A stretch of 64,000 bases of DNA from Reyranella sp. Its GTDB lineage: Bacteria; Pseudomonadota; Alphaproteobacteria; Reyranellales; Reyranellaceae. Below are positions 8,286 to 16,070 of the stretch, one piece after another. The stretch spans positions 62,001 through 126,000 of the forward strand of contig JAIEOV010000006.1 of assembly GCA_019750135.1 (NCBI GenBank), given 5' to 3'. Position 1 is the first letter of the stretch. The number at the start of each line of letters is the position of its first letter. Both the position numbers and the translations under genes were made by a program. The notes below the pieces were generated by a model. The model worked only from the letters and a program-made list of their open reading frames with translations. It searched no databases and had not been told where the DNA came from.

Positions 8286-9464
8286 ATGACCGCCGGACCG
8301 CTTTCCCGATTCACCGTCCTCGACCTGACTCGGGTACGGGCCGGTCCGACCGCCGTGCGCTATCTCGCCGACTGGGGCGCCAACTGCATCAAGGTCGAGA
8401 TGCCGCCGGGTGCCGGCGACATGGACATGGGCGGGCCGCGCCATGGGCCCGACTTCCAGAACCTGCATCGCAACAAGAAGTCGATCACGCTGAACCTCAA
8501 GGAGCCGGACGGCCTCGCCGTCTTCAAGAAGCTGGTCGAGAAGGCCGACGTGGTGGTCGAAAACTACCGTGCCGACGTGAAGTTCCGGCTGGGCATCGAC
8601 TACGAGAGCCTGAAGAAGGTGAATCCGCGCATCGTCCTGGGCTCGATCTCCGGCTTCGGCCAGGACGGCCCCTATGCCGAGCGCGCGGGCTTCGACCAGA
8701 TCGCCCAGGGCATGGGCGGGCTGATGTGGGTCACCGGCATGGAAGGCCAGGGCCCCGTGCGCGCCGGCATTGCCGTGGCCGACGTCGGCGCCGGCCTGCA
8801 TTGCGCCATCGGCATCCTGATCGCGCTGCTCGAGCGCGAGACCTCGGGCCAGGGCCAGTGGGTGTCGAGCTCGCTGCTGCAGGCCATGATCTCTATGTGC
8901 GACTTCCAGGCCGCGCGCTGGACCATCGCCAAGGACGTCCCCGGCCAGGCCGGCAACAACCATCCGACCTCGATCCCGACCGGCGTGTTCAAGACCAAGG
9001 ACGGCTACATCAACATCGCGGCGTCGGGCGGGCACATCTACAAGCGCTTCTGCGAGAGCATCAATGCGCCGGAGCTGATGACTGACGAGAAGTTCTCGAC
9101 GGACAAGGCCCGGCGCGCCAATCGCGACCTGCTCAACGCCGAGATCGAGAAGCGGGTCGGCGCCTACGGCAGCGCCGAGCTGGTCGAGAAGCTCAACAAG
9201 GCGGGCGTGCCGGCGGGGCCGATCTACAAGATGGACGAGATGTTCGCCGATCCGCAGGTCAAGCACCTGAAGATGGCGCATCCCGTGAACTCGCCCAAGC
9301 TCGGCCCGATCGAGCTGATCGGCCAGGCGATCAACATGAGCCGCACGCCCTTCGAGATGCGCACGGCCACGCCCGAGCAGGGCGAGCATACCGAGGCCGT
9401 GCTGAAGGAAGCGGGCTACGACGCGGCGCAGATCGCGAGCTTCAAGCAGCGCGGCGTGATCTAA
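8286..9464 (+). CDS. CaiB/BaiF family (class III) CoA-transferase
   Basis: A 392-residue family III CoA-transferase that moves CoA between carboxylic acids. The N-terminal VLDLTRVRAGPTAVRYLADW and IKVEMPPGAGDMDM are the CoA-binding Rossmann half. The catalytic aspartate is D166 in VADVGAGLHC, equivalent to Asp169 of formyl-CoA transferase. The C-terminal half holds AGVPAGPIYKMDEMFADPQ, typical of the family. It is followed 14 bp later by a crotonase-family gene, so the pair probably activates and then processes a carboxylic acid. The acid cannot be named from the sequence. Confidence 0.92.
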   Translation: MTAGPLSRFTVLDLTRVRAGPTAVRYLADWGANCIKVEMPPGAGDMDMGGPRHGPDFQNLHRNKKSITLNLKEPDGLAVFKKLVEKADVVVENYRADVKFRLGIDYESLKKVNPRIVLGSISGFGQDGPYAERAGFDQIAQGMGGLMWVTGMEGQGPVRAGIAVADVGAGLHCAIGILIALLERETSGQGQWVSSSLLQAMISMCDFQAARWTIAKDVPGQAGNNHPTSIPTGVFKTKDGYINIAASGGHIYKRFCESINAPELMTDEKFSTDKARRANRDLLNAEIEKRVGAYGSAELVEKLNKAGVPAGPIYKMDEMFADPQVKHLKMAHPVNSPKLGPIELIGQAINMSRTPFEMRTATPEQGEHTEAVLKEAGYDAAQIASFKQRGVI

Positions 9465-9478
9465 GGGAGAGCTCCGTC

Positions 9479-10273
9479 ATGATTAGTCCCACACCCAACA
9501 TGATCGCCGAAAAGCATGGGCCGGTCGGCAAGCTCATCTTCAACAAGCCGGCCAAGCACAACGCCACCTCGACCGACATGTGGGAGGCCATCCCGGTCAT
9601 CCTCGACGACTTCGAGAAGGACCCGGCGATCCGGGTCGTCGTGGTGACGGGCGCCGGCGACAAGGCCTTCGTGTCCGGCGCCGACATCTCGGAGTTCGAG
9701 AAGGCGCGTTCGACGCCGGAACAGGTCGCCTACTATGACAAGATCGGCGAGATCGCCAATGCGCGCCTCGTCAAATGCGCCAAGCCGACGATCGCCCGCA
9801 TCCGCGGCTATTGCATCGGCGGCGGCCTGGCGGTGTCGCTCACCTGCGACATCCGCATCGCCTCGGACAGGTCCAAGTTCGGCGTGCCGGCTGCCCGCCT
9901 CGGCCTCGGCTACCGCGCCGCCGGCTTGAAGAACCTGATGGATCTGGTCGGGCCGGCCTATGCCAAGGAGATCTTCTTCACCGCCCGCCATTTCAGCGCC
10001 GAGGAGGCGCTGGGCATGGGGCTGCTGAACCGGGTTGTGCCGGACGCCGACCTCGACGCCTATGTCGACAACTACTGCAAGCTGATCGGCGAGAACGCAC
10101 CGCTCACCATGCATGCCGCCAAGCGCACGGTCGAGGAACTGGCCCGGCTCGACGGCAAGCCCGACTTCGGCCGCCTGACGGGGCTGGTGAAGGAGTGCTT
10201 CGCCTCCGAGGACTACATCGAGGGCCGCACGGCCTTCATGGAAAAGCGCAAGCCGCAGTTCAAGGGACGTTAA
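9479..10273 (+). CDS. Crotonase-family enzyme (enoyl-CoA hydratase/isomerase-like)
   Basis: A 264-residue crotonase-fold protein. The oxyanion-hole segments are KAFVSGADISEFEKA (about residue 62) and RIRGYCIGGGLAVSLTCDIR (about residue 107). Where rat mitochondrial hydratase has its first catalytic glutamate in a P-E-I motif, this protein reads VPAARLGLGY, so that glutamate seems absent; a glutamate remains in the later AKEIFFTARHF. The reaction may therefore be isomerisation, thioester hydrolysis or C-C cleavage rather than simple hydration (inference). A GGGAG Shine-Dalgarno precedes the ATG, and the gene is coupled to the CaiB transferase. Confidence 0.88.
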   Translation: MISPTPNMIAEKHGPVGKLIFNKPAKHNATSTDMWEAIPVILDDFEKDPAIRVVVVTGAGDKAFVSGADISEFEKARSTPEQVAYYDKIGEIANARLVKCAKPTIARIRGYCIGGGLAVSLTCDIRIASDRSKFGVPAARLGLGYRAAGLKNLMDLVGPAYAKEIFFTARHFSAEEALGMGLLNRVVPDADLDAYVDNYCKLIGENAPLTMHAAKRTVEELARLDGKPDFGRLTGLVKECFASEDYIEGRTAFMEKRKPQFKGR

Positions 10274-10327
10274 GGGAGCGCGGGCCTCTGGCCCGCTCAT
10301 GAGTGCGGGCCAGAGGCCCGCGCTCCC
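10274..10327. repeat. Palindromic intergenic repeat, type A, copy 3
   Basis: Starts immediately after the crotonase stop. The arms GGGAGCGCGGGCCTCTGGCC and complement are almost perfect around the centre CTCATGAGTG. The small inner hairpin loop reads TCT rather than TCC, matching copy 8 and the right arm of copy 6, so there are two subtypes. The next gene has its own Shine-Dalgarno just outside the element. Confidence 0.9.
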
Positions 10328-10341
10328 ATAGGGAGATTGCC

Positions 10342-11223
10342 ATGACCGTTCTCAACCGCGACCAGATCGACGCCTTCTGGCGCGACGGCTATCTCATGGT
10401 CGAGGACGCCGTGACGCCCCAGCAACTCGCCGCGCTCAAGGCCGAAATCGCCAAGTGGGTGGACGAGAGCCGGGGCCACAGCAGCCCGTTCGGGCCGCCG
10501 ACGATCGACGGCCGGCCGCGCTTCGACATGGGCAGCGAGCACAGTGCCGCCAAGCCGGCGTTGCGCCGTATCAACAATCCGTCCGACATTTCCGACGCCT
10601 ACCGCGATGTCATGCTCGATGCGCGCACGGTCGACATGGTGGCCGACCTGATCGGGCCGGACGTCAAGTTCCACCACTGCAAGATCAACCTGAAGCTTCC
10701 GGGCGCCAAGACCGAGGTCGCCTACCACCAGGACTTTGCCTACACGCCGCACACCAACTCCGACATCGTGACCGCGCTGCTGTTCCTCGACGACATCGAC
10801 GAGAGCAACGGCTGCCTCACCGTCGTGCCGGGCTCGCACGAGGGGCCGATGCTGTCGCTGTTCGACGGCGAACGCTTCACCGGCGGCGTTGCTGCCGACG
10901 CGGAGAAGCAGGCGCTGGCGCAGTCAGTGCCCTGCCTCGGCAAGGCCGGCAGCGTCTGCCTGATGCATACCAGGCTGCTGCACGGCTCGGCGGCCAACGG
11001 CGCCGACACCGCGCGCGGGCTCTATATCTGCGTCTATACCGCGGCCGACGCCGTGCCGATCGCGCGCAACCCCATGCCGAGCCCGAACGAGGGCCGCATC
11101 GTGCGCGGCAAGGAAGCGCGCTTCGCCCGCCTGACCGAAGGCCTGGTCGAGCTGCCCAAGCAGCCCAAGACAGCGTCGTTCTTCACCGTGCTGGGACAGG
11201 AATCGAAGCAGGCTGCCGAGTGA
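10342..11223 (+). CDS. Phytanoyl-CoA dioxygenase (PhyH) family protein
   Basis: A 293-residue Fe(II)/2-oxoglutarate-dependent oxygenase. Iron ligands are visible as H129-Q-D131 in VAYHQDFAYTPHTN and the distal H214 in TRLLHGSAANG, with an arginine about ten residues later in DTARGLYICV for 2-oxoglutarate. The double-stranded beta-helix context (FLDDIDESNGCLTVVPGSH) is typical. It is the first gene of a five-gene operon: its stop overlaps the GTG of the DehI-like gene, and FucU, aldo/keto reductase and lactonase genes follow. A role in removing a side group from a methylated or deoxy-sugar derivative is speculative. Confidence 0.88.
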   Translation: MTVLNRDQIDAFWRDGYLMVEDAVTPQQLAALKAEIAKWVDESRGHSSPFGPPTIDGRPRFDMGSEHSAAKPALRRINNPSDISDAYRDVMLDARTVDMVADLIGPDVKFHHCKINLKLPGAKTEVAYHQDFAYTPHTNSDIVTALLFLDDIDESNGCLTVVPGSHEGPMLSLFDGERFTGGVAADAEKQALAQSVPCLGKAGSVCLMHTRLLHGSAANGADTARGLYICVYTAADAVPIARNPMPSPNEGRIVRGKEARFARLTEGLVELPKQPKTASFFTVLGQESKQAAE

Positions 11224-12014
11224 GCGAGCCGTTTCCGGCGATTGCGGAGTCCGCGGCGGCCGGAGAAACCGCCGCTGTCTTCGCCGACATCCGGGCCACG
11301 ATCGGCGTGCGCGTGGTCAACCTCGTGTGGCGGCATCTGGCGACGCTCGACGGTGCCCTGCCGTGGGCCTGGCAGGCCGTGAAGCCGCTCTATGTGCAGG
11401 GCATGGCCGATCGTGCCGTCGTCGACTTCCGTCGCGATATGACCTTGCCGAAGCTCGGCGCGCTGGCGGGCGCGGAACCGGCCAGTGTCGATGCGGTGCT
11501 GGCGAGCTACGACCATTCCAACACCATCAACCTCTTCGCGCTCGGGGCGCTGGTGGCGAGACTGCGCGGTGACGTGGCCGAGGAGGGCACGCCGGAGCAG
11601 GGCCTGCGCCTGCCGGCGCCCGACGTCGAGTTGCCGCTTCTCGCGTCCGAGGCCGATGTCTCGCCGGAGACCTGGCAGCGCGTGCTGAGGCTCAACCATT
11701 TCGGCGATCGTCCTGAGCCTCTGATCCTCGCCAGCATGTATCGCCATCTCGCCCATGCGCCGGCCTTCCTGCAGCGCCTGGAAGGGGCGTTGGCGCCGGC
11801 GCGGGCCGACGGCTCGCTCGACCGCGCCATCCTCGCCAATCGCCGGGCCGCCCATCAGCGAGCGCGGGTGTTGGCGCGCGCGATCGCCGCCGAGCCGCCG
11901 CGGCTCGCGCGGGAGATCGAGGCTTCCGTGTCGGCGTTCGTCGAGCACGCCATCGGCAAGATGGTCACGATCTGCCGGGCGGTCCGGGTGGCGAGAGGCA
12001 GTCTGTCATCCTAA
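11220..12014 (+). CDS. DehI-like (haloacid dehalogenase DehI fold) protein
   Basis: A 264-residue protein starting at a GTG that overlaps the upstream stop (GTGA). The segment TAAVFADIRATIGV followed by VNLVWRHLATLDGALPWAW, and later ASYDHSNTINLFALGAL, resemble the first repeat of DehI-type 2-haloacid dehalogenases, which have an AhpD-related all-helical fold. From memory, the aspartate activating water in DehI sits in an S-D-F-x-A-L-A segment; here the matching stretch reads PEPLILASMYRHLA without an aspartate, so dehalogenase activity is doubtful. Its place between a PhyH oxygenase and FucU suggests a carboxylate or sugar-related role. Function unknown. Confidence 0.55.
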   Translation: MSEPFPAIAESAAAGETAAVFADIRATIGVRVVNLVWRHLATLDGALPWAWQAVKPLYVQGMADRAVVDFRRDMTLPKLGALAGAEPASVDAVLASYDHSNTINLFALGALVARLRGDVAEEGTPEQGLRLPAPDVELPLLASEADVSPETWQRVLRLNHFGDRPEPLILASMYRHLAHAPAFLQRLEGALAPARADGSLDRAILANRRAAHQRARVLARAIAAEPPRLAREIEASVSAFVEHAIGKMVTICRAVRVARGSLSS

Positions 12015-12023
12015 GGAGGAATC

Positions 12024-12458
12024 ATGCTGCTCGGTCTCGACCCCGTGTTGGGCCCCGACCTGCTGCACGCCCTGGCGGCGATGGGCCACGGTGACCGCAT
12101 CGCGCTGGTCGACGCGAACTATCCCGCGACGCGCGGCCGCCGTCTGATCCATTTGCCGGGGCTCTCGGCGCCGCGTGTCCTGCAGGCGGTGCTGTCGGTG
12201 TTCCCGATCGACACCTTCGTCGCCGATCCCTGCGCTGTCATGCAGGTCGTGGGCGAGCCGGATGCCGTGCCGCCTGTGGTCGCCGAAATGAACGCCGCGC
12301 TGGCCAGGCACGGCGCCAAGGCGGCCGTCGGCCTCGAGCGCAACGCCTTCTATGCTGCCGCCGAAAGCGCCTACGCCATCGTGCAGACCGGCGAGCGCCG
12401 GTTCTACGGCAACATCCTGCTCACCAAGGGCGTCGTCGCGCCGGAGGAACGGACATGA
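12024..12458 (+). CDS. fucU: RbsD/FucU family sugar mutarotase
   Basis: A 144-residue member of the RbsD/FucU family, which interconverts sugar anomers. The active-site motif is MGHGDRIALVDANYPA (residues 20-35) with H22 and D24, and the C-terminal ERRFYGNILLTKGVV carries the conserved Y-x-N strand. Length and the absence of RbsD-specific features favour FucU (L-fucose mutarotase). A strong AAGGAGG Shine-Dalgarno precedes the ATG. The stop overlaps the aldo/keto reductase start (ATGA). Context with a sugar 1-dehydrogenase and a lactonase supports delivery of the right anomer for oxidation. Confidence 0.88.
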   Translation: MLLGLDPVLGPDLLHALAAMGHGDRIALVDANYPATRGRRLIHLPGLSAPRVLQAVLSVFPIDTFVADPCAVMQVVGEPDAVPPVVAEMNAALARHGAKAAVGLERNAFYAAAESAYAIVQTGERRFYGNILLTKGVVAPEERT

Positions 12459-13435
12459 CCGACTACACTCCTCCCGGGCCGCTCGGCGCCGGCAGTGCAC
12501 CCTTGGGCAACCTGGGCACGGTCGTCCCTGAAGAGGACGCCGTTGCCTGCCTGGCTGCCGCCTGGGACGTCGGCATCCGCCATTACGATACGGCGCCGCA
12601 CTATGGCGCGGGGTTGGCCGAGCACCGGCTGGGCAACGTCCTGCGCAGCCGGCCGCGCGACGCCTACACGCTCTCCACCAAGGTCGGCCGACTGCTTCAC
12701 GCCGCGCCGGAGACGCGGGAGGTGAGCCAGGGCTTCGTGCAGGCGTTGCCGTTCCGCCGCACCTTCGACTACACCGCCGCCGCCACGGTCCGATCGCTCG
12801 AGGACAGCCATCAGCGCACGGGCCTCAATCGGTTCGACATCGTCTACATCCACGACTGTGCCGAGGACTGGCACGGCGCCGCCTACAAGGACCGCTTCGC
12901 CGAGGCCATGGCCGGCGCCGCCAAGGTCTTGGGCGCCATGCGCGACCGCGGTGAGATCAAAGCCTGGGGCATGGGGCTCAACCTGGTCGAGCCCGCGCTC
13001 TCTTGTCTCGAGACGGAACGGCCGGATGTCTTCCTGATCGCCGGGCGCTACACGCTGCTCGACCACACCGCGCTCGACCGGCTGTTTCCGGCTTGCGCCG
13101 CCAAGGGCGTGAAGGTCGTGCTGGGCGGACCCTACAATTCGGGCCTGCTGGCAGGCGGCATCACCTTCAACTACGTGCCGGCGACGCCCGAGATGGTCGA
13201 CCGCGCCCAAGCCATCCGCACGATCTGCGAACGTCACGGCGTCGACATCAAGGCCGCGGCGCTGCAATTCTGCGCGGCGCATCCGGTCGTGGCCGCCGTG
13301 ATCCCCGGCCCGCGCACCGCCGCCGAAGTGAAGCAGAATGCGGCCCTGATGCAGGCCGCGATCCCTGGTGCGCTGTGGTCGGATCTGCGTCGCGCCGGCC
13401 TGTTGCCGGGGAACGCGCCGACGCCGGAACGATGA
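12455..13435 (+). CDS. Aldo/keto reductase, probable L-fucose (aldose 1-) dehydrogenase
   Basis: A 326-residue (alpha/beta)8 aldo/keto reductase. The catalytic tetrad is complete: D45 and Y50 in HYDTAPHYGAG, K76 in STKVGR, and H133 in VYIHDC. The insertion LLHAAPETREVSQGFVQALP and the end pattern IPGPRTAAEVKQNA match the branch containing D-threo-aldose (L-fucose) 1-dehydrogenase and pyridoxal 4-dehydrogenase. It would oxidise L-fucose or a related aldose to the lactone, after FucU and before the adjoining lactonase. It overlaps both neighbours by 4 bp, so the three are coupled. Pyridoxal dehydrogenase is the alternative. Confidence 0.85.
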   Translation: MTDYTPPGPLGAGSAPLGNLGTVVPEEDAVACLAAAWDVGIRHYDTAPHYGAGLAEHRLGNVLRSRPRDAYTLSTKVGRLLHAAPETREVSQGFVQALPFRRTFDYTAAATVRSLEDSHQRTGLNRFDIVYIHDCAEDWHGAAYKDRFAEAMAGAAKVLGAMRDRGEIKAWGMGLNLVEPALSCLETERPDVFLIAGRYTLLDHTALDRLFPACAAKGVKVVLGGPYNSGLLAGGITFNYVPATPEMVDRAQAIRTICERHGVDIKAAALQFCAAHPVVAAVIPGPRTAAEVKQNAALMQAAIPGALWSDLRRAGLLPGNAPTPER

Positions 13436-14250
13436 TCCGGGTAGACGCCCACCATCATGTCTGGACCATCGCGCGCGGCGATTACGGGTGGCTGTCGCCC
13501 GACATGTCGATCGCCCGCGACTACGGGCTGGACGACCTTCGCCCTTTGCTGGCCGACATCACCGCGACCGTGCTGGTGCAGGCCGCCGACAGCGAGGCCG
13601 AAACCGCCTTCATGCTGGACGTCGCGCATGGCTCGGCGGGCCTGGTCCGCGGCGTGGTCGGCTGGACCGACCTCGCGTCGCCCGATGCCCCGGCTCACAT
13701 CGCCCGGTTCGCCGTCGATCCCTTGCTCAAGGGCCTTCGCCCGATGCTGCAGGATATCGACGACACCGGCTGGATCCTGCTGCCCGCCGTGCAGCCGGCG
13801 CTCGCCGCCATGGCGCGCCACGGCCTGCGCTTCGACGCTCTCATCAAGCCACGCCATCTTCCCCTCATCGGCGAACTCGCCCAGCGCCACCCCGATCTTG
13901 CGGTCGTGATCGATCACGCCGCCAAACCGGACATCGCCAACGGCGCCTTGCGGCCGTGGGCGGACCACATGGCGCGACTGGCGCGCGAGACGCCGTGGTG
14001 CTGCAAGGTGTCGGGCCTGGTCACGGAAGCGCGAGCGGACTGGCGGATCGACGATCTGCGTCCCTACGTCGATCATCTGCTGGCGACGTTCGGGCCGGAT
14101 CGCCTGATGTGGGGCAGCGATTGGCCGGTCGTCACGCTGGCCAGCGACTACCAGCGCTGGCGCGAGACGGCGGCGGCGCTCGTGCCGCCCGACACCCACG
14201 ATGCCGTGTTCGGCGGCACCGCGGCGCGTTTTTACGGCCTGTCCGCCTGA
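13432..14250 (+). CDS. Amidohydrolase family protein, probable L-fuconolactonase
   Basis: A 272-residue TIM-barrel metal hydrolase of the COG3618 type. The first-strand metal motif is H7-H-H9 (MIRVDAHHHVW), the mid barrel has VVIDHAAKPDI, and the last-strand aspartate lies in RLMWGSDWPVV. Members hydrolyse sugar lactones such as L-fuconolactone, L-rhamnonolactone or 2-pyrone-dicarboxylate lactone. The ATG overlaps the stop of the aldo/keto reductase, so the product lactone of that enzyme is the likely substrate. The gene ends 4 bp before a convergent deacetylase gene with no hairpin between them. Confidence 0.85.
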   Translation: MIRVDAHHHVWTIARGDYGWLSPDMSIARDYGLDDLRPLLADITATVLVQAADSEAETAFMLDVAHGSAGLVRGVVGWTDLASPDAPAHIARFAVDPLLKGLRPMLQDIDDTGWILLPAVQPALAAMARHGLRFDALIKPRHLPLIGELAQRHPDLAVVIDHAAKPDIANGALRPWADHMARLARETPWCCKVSGLVTEARADWRIDDLRPYVDHLLATFGPDRLMWGSDWPVVTLASDYQRWRETAAALVPPDTHDAVFGGTAARFYGLSA

Positions 14251-14254
14251 CCCT

Positions 14255-15112
14255 TCACTCCGCCGCAGCCTTGCGTGTGGTCCGGCCCGCCAGCCACTCG
14301 CCCATGGCCGCCTCCATGGTCATGAACTCCGCGCCGCCTTCCATCAATTTCTGGATCAGCCGCTCCAGCATCATCATGCGATGGCCGCGGCCGATGACGT
14401 GCGGATGGAAGGTGTAGGTCAGGATGCCGAAGTCGGGCTGCACCCGCGTCATGTAGGTGTAGTCGTCGACGAAGTTCTCCAGCACGTTCGTGGCGTTCAT
14501 CAGCCCGGGCATGACCGAGCCGTTGGGCAGGCGCATGTATTCGAAGTGCGGGAAGTCGTCGAGCGACCAGCTGATCGGCATCTCGACCAGCGTCGTCTCG
14601 CGGCCGCGAACGAACGGCGTCTTGAGCTCCGCGACGTCACCCTGGCGGGCGTAGTAGCAGTCGTAGTCGTGGCCCATCAGCGAGCTGTCGTACTGGATGC
14701 CGTGCTTCAGCAGCAGCTCGATCGAATGCGGGGAGAGGTCCCAGGCCGGCGAGCGATAACCGCGCGCGAACTTGCCGCTGATTCGCTTGATCGATTCATT
14801 GCCGCGGACGATCTCCTCCTCTTCCTCCTCGCGCGACAGGGAGGCGGGCAGGCGATGCGTCCAGCCGTGATGGGCGAGCTCGTGTCCGGCCTCGACATAG
14901 GGCGTGACCGCCTGCGGGGTGCTGTCGATCGTGTGGCCGGGCGTGAAGAAGGTCGCCTTGATGTCGTAGCGATCCAGCAGCGAGACCAGGCGTGGGATGA
15001 CCACCACGTCGTATTCGCCACGCGATATCAGCGTGGGCGTCGTCAGCCCGCGTGAAATGAAGCCGGACATATGGTCGTGGTCGAAGGTGAGACAGACGAT
15101 GTGACGTGACAT
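14255..15112 (-). CDS. Polysaccharide deacetylase (NodB-homology) family protein
   Basis: A 285-residue carbohydrate esterase-4 type protein without a signal peptide. Motif 1 is CLTFDHDHMSGF with the metal-site aspartates, motif 2 is GHELAHHGWTHRLP with the H-x-x-x-H pair, and motif 3 is ARGYRSPAWDLSP. The last metal/acid region reads ILTYTFHPHVIGRGHR. Cytosolic members of this branch often act on small amides or ureides (allantoinase PuuE type) rather than polymers, so a small amide hydrolase is a real alternative. It is transcribed towards the fucose-type operon, and 139 bp separate it from the divergent ABC operon. Confidence 0.85.
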   Translation of the reverse strand: MSRHIVCLTFDHDHMSGFISRGLTTPTLISRGEYDVVVIPRLVSLLDRYDIKATFFTPGHTIDSTPQAVTPYVEAGHELAHHGWTHRLPASLSREEEEEEIVRGNESIKRISGKFARGYRSPAWDLSPHSIELLLKHGIQYDSSLMGHDYDCYYARQGDVAELKTPFVRGRETTLVEMPISWSLDDFPHFEYMRLPNGSVMPGLMNATNVLENFVDDYTYMTRVQPDFGILTYTFHPHVIGRGHRMMMLERLIQKLMEGGAEFMTMEAAMGEWLAGRTTRKAAAE

Positions 15113-15251
15113 AGCGAACTCCCGGGCGGCTGCGGCCCAAGTCTACGACTGTCACCCCGGGCGAAGCGAGGGGCCGTTGCGTTCGCCGGGCGGAGCCTGC
15201 ATGATGTTCGCAATTATAAGCAAAGGTGAGGCTGAGTATTAGGGAGGGTTC

Positions 15252-16070
15252 ATGGTGGGGTCGTCTGCCCGGCGCATGGCTGCGCAAGAGGGCGACAATC
15301 AGCTTGTGGTCGAGGGCGTATCCAAGCGTTTCGGCGGTGTCGTCGCGGTGCACGATGTATCGCTCGAAGTCCCGCGCGGCGCGATCGTCTCCATCATCGG
15401 GCCCAACGGCGCAGGCAAGACCTCTCTCCTGAACATGATCTCGGGCTTCTACAAGCCCGACACCGGCCGCGTCGTGCTCGAAGGCCAGGACATCACCCAG
15501 AAGAAGCCGAGCGACATCGCCGCCTTGGGCATCGCCCGCACCTTCCAGAACATCGCGCTGTTCAGCGGCCTCACCGTCCTCGACAACCTGATGCTGGGCC
15601 GCCACGTGCGCATGAAGGCGGGCGTGCTTTCCTCGGTCATCTACTGGGGCATGGCCCAGAAGGAAGACATCGCTCATCGCGAGGCCTGCGAGGAGATCAT
15701 CGACTTCCTGAAGCTCCAGGACCTGCGCAAGCAGCAGACCGCCGCGCTGGCTTATGGCCTGCGCAAGCGCGTGGAGCTCGGCCGCGCGTTGGCGCTCGAG
15801 CCGCGCTTGTTGCTGCTCGACGAGCCGATGGGCGGCATGAACCAGGACGAGAAGGAAGACATGGCGCGCTACATCCTGGACGTGAACCAGGAGCGCGGCG
15901 TCACCGTCGTGCTGATCGAGCACGACATGGGCGTGGTCATGGACATCTCCGACCATGTCGTCGTGCTCGACCGCGGCCGGCGCATCGCTGCCGGCACGCC
16001 CGAGGAGGTCCAGCGCGATCCCGCCGTCATCCAGGCCTATCTCGGCACCAGCAGGAGCGAACGCGCATGA
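15252..16070 (+). CDS. Branched-chain-type ABC transporter ATP-binding protein (LivG-like)
   Basis: A 272-residue ATPase, first gene of a six-gene importer operon. Walker A is GPNGAGKT, the Q-loop is ARTFQNIALF, Walker B is LLLLDEPMGG, and the switch histidine is in LIEHDMGVVM. The ABC signature is unusual: the usual LSGGQ is replaced by AYGLRKRVELGRAL, as in LivG proteins linked to acyl-CoA ligases. A GGGAGGG lies just before the ATG. The stop overlaps the acyl-CoA ligase ATG (ATGA), so uptake and CoA activation are translationally linked. Confidence 0.92.
   Translation: MVGSSARRMAAQEGDNQLVVEGVSKRFGGVVAVHDVSLEVPRGAIVSIIGPNGAGKTSLLNMISGFYKPDTGRVVLEGQDITQKKPSDIAALGIARTFQNIALFSGLTVLDNLMLGRHVRMKAGVLSSVIYWGMAQKEDIAHREACEEIIDFLKLQDLRKQQTAALAYGLRKRVELGRALALEPRLLLLDEPMGGMNQDEKEDMARYILDVNQERGVTVVLIEHDMGVVMDISDHVVVLDRGRRIAAGTPEEVQRDPAVIQAYLGTSRSERA

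Noticed and set aside
1597..10327. Repeated peptide MSGPEARAP at the ends of several frames, looking like a conserved tag
   Set aside because: It is just the translation of the type A palindrome arm read through by chance frames, not a protein motif.
15151..15190. CACCCCGGGCGAAGCGAGGGG as another intergenic repeat
   Set aside because: It resembles a common alphaproteobacterial motif but no second arm or other copy is present in this window.
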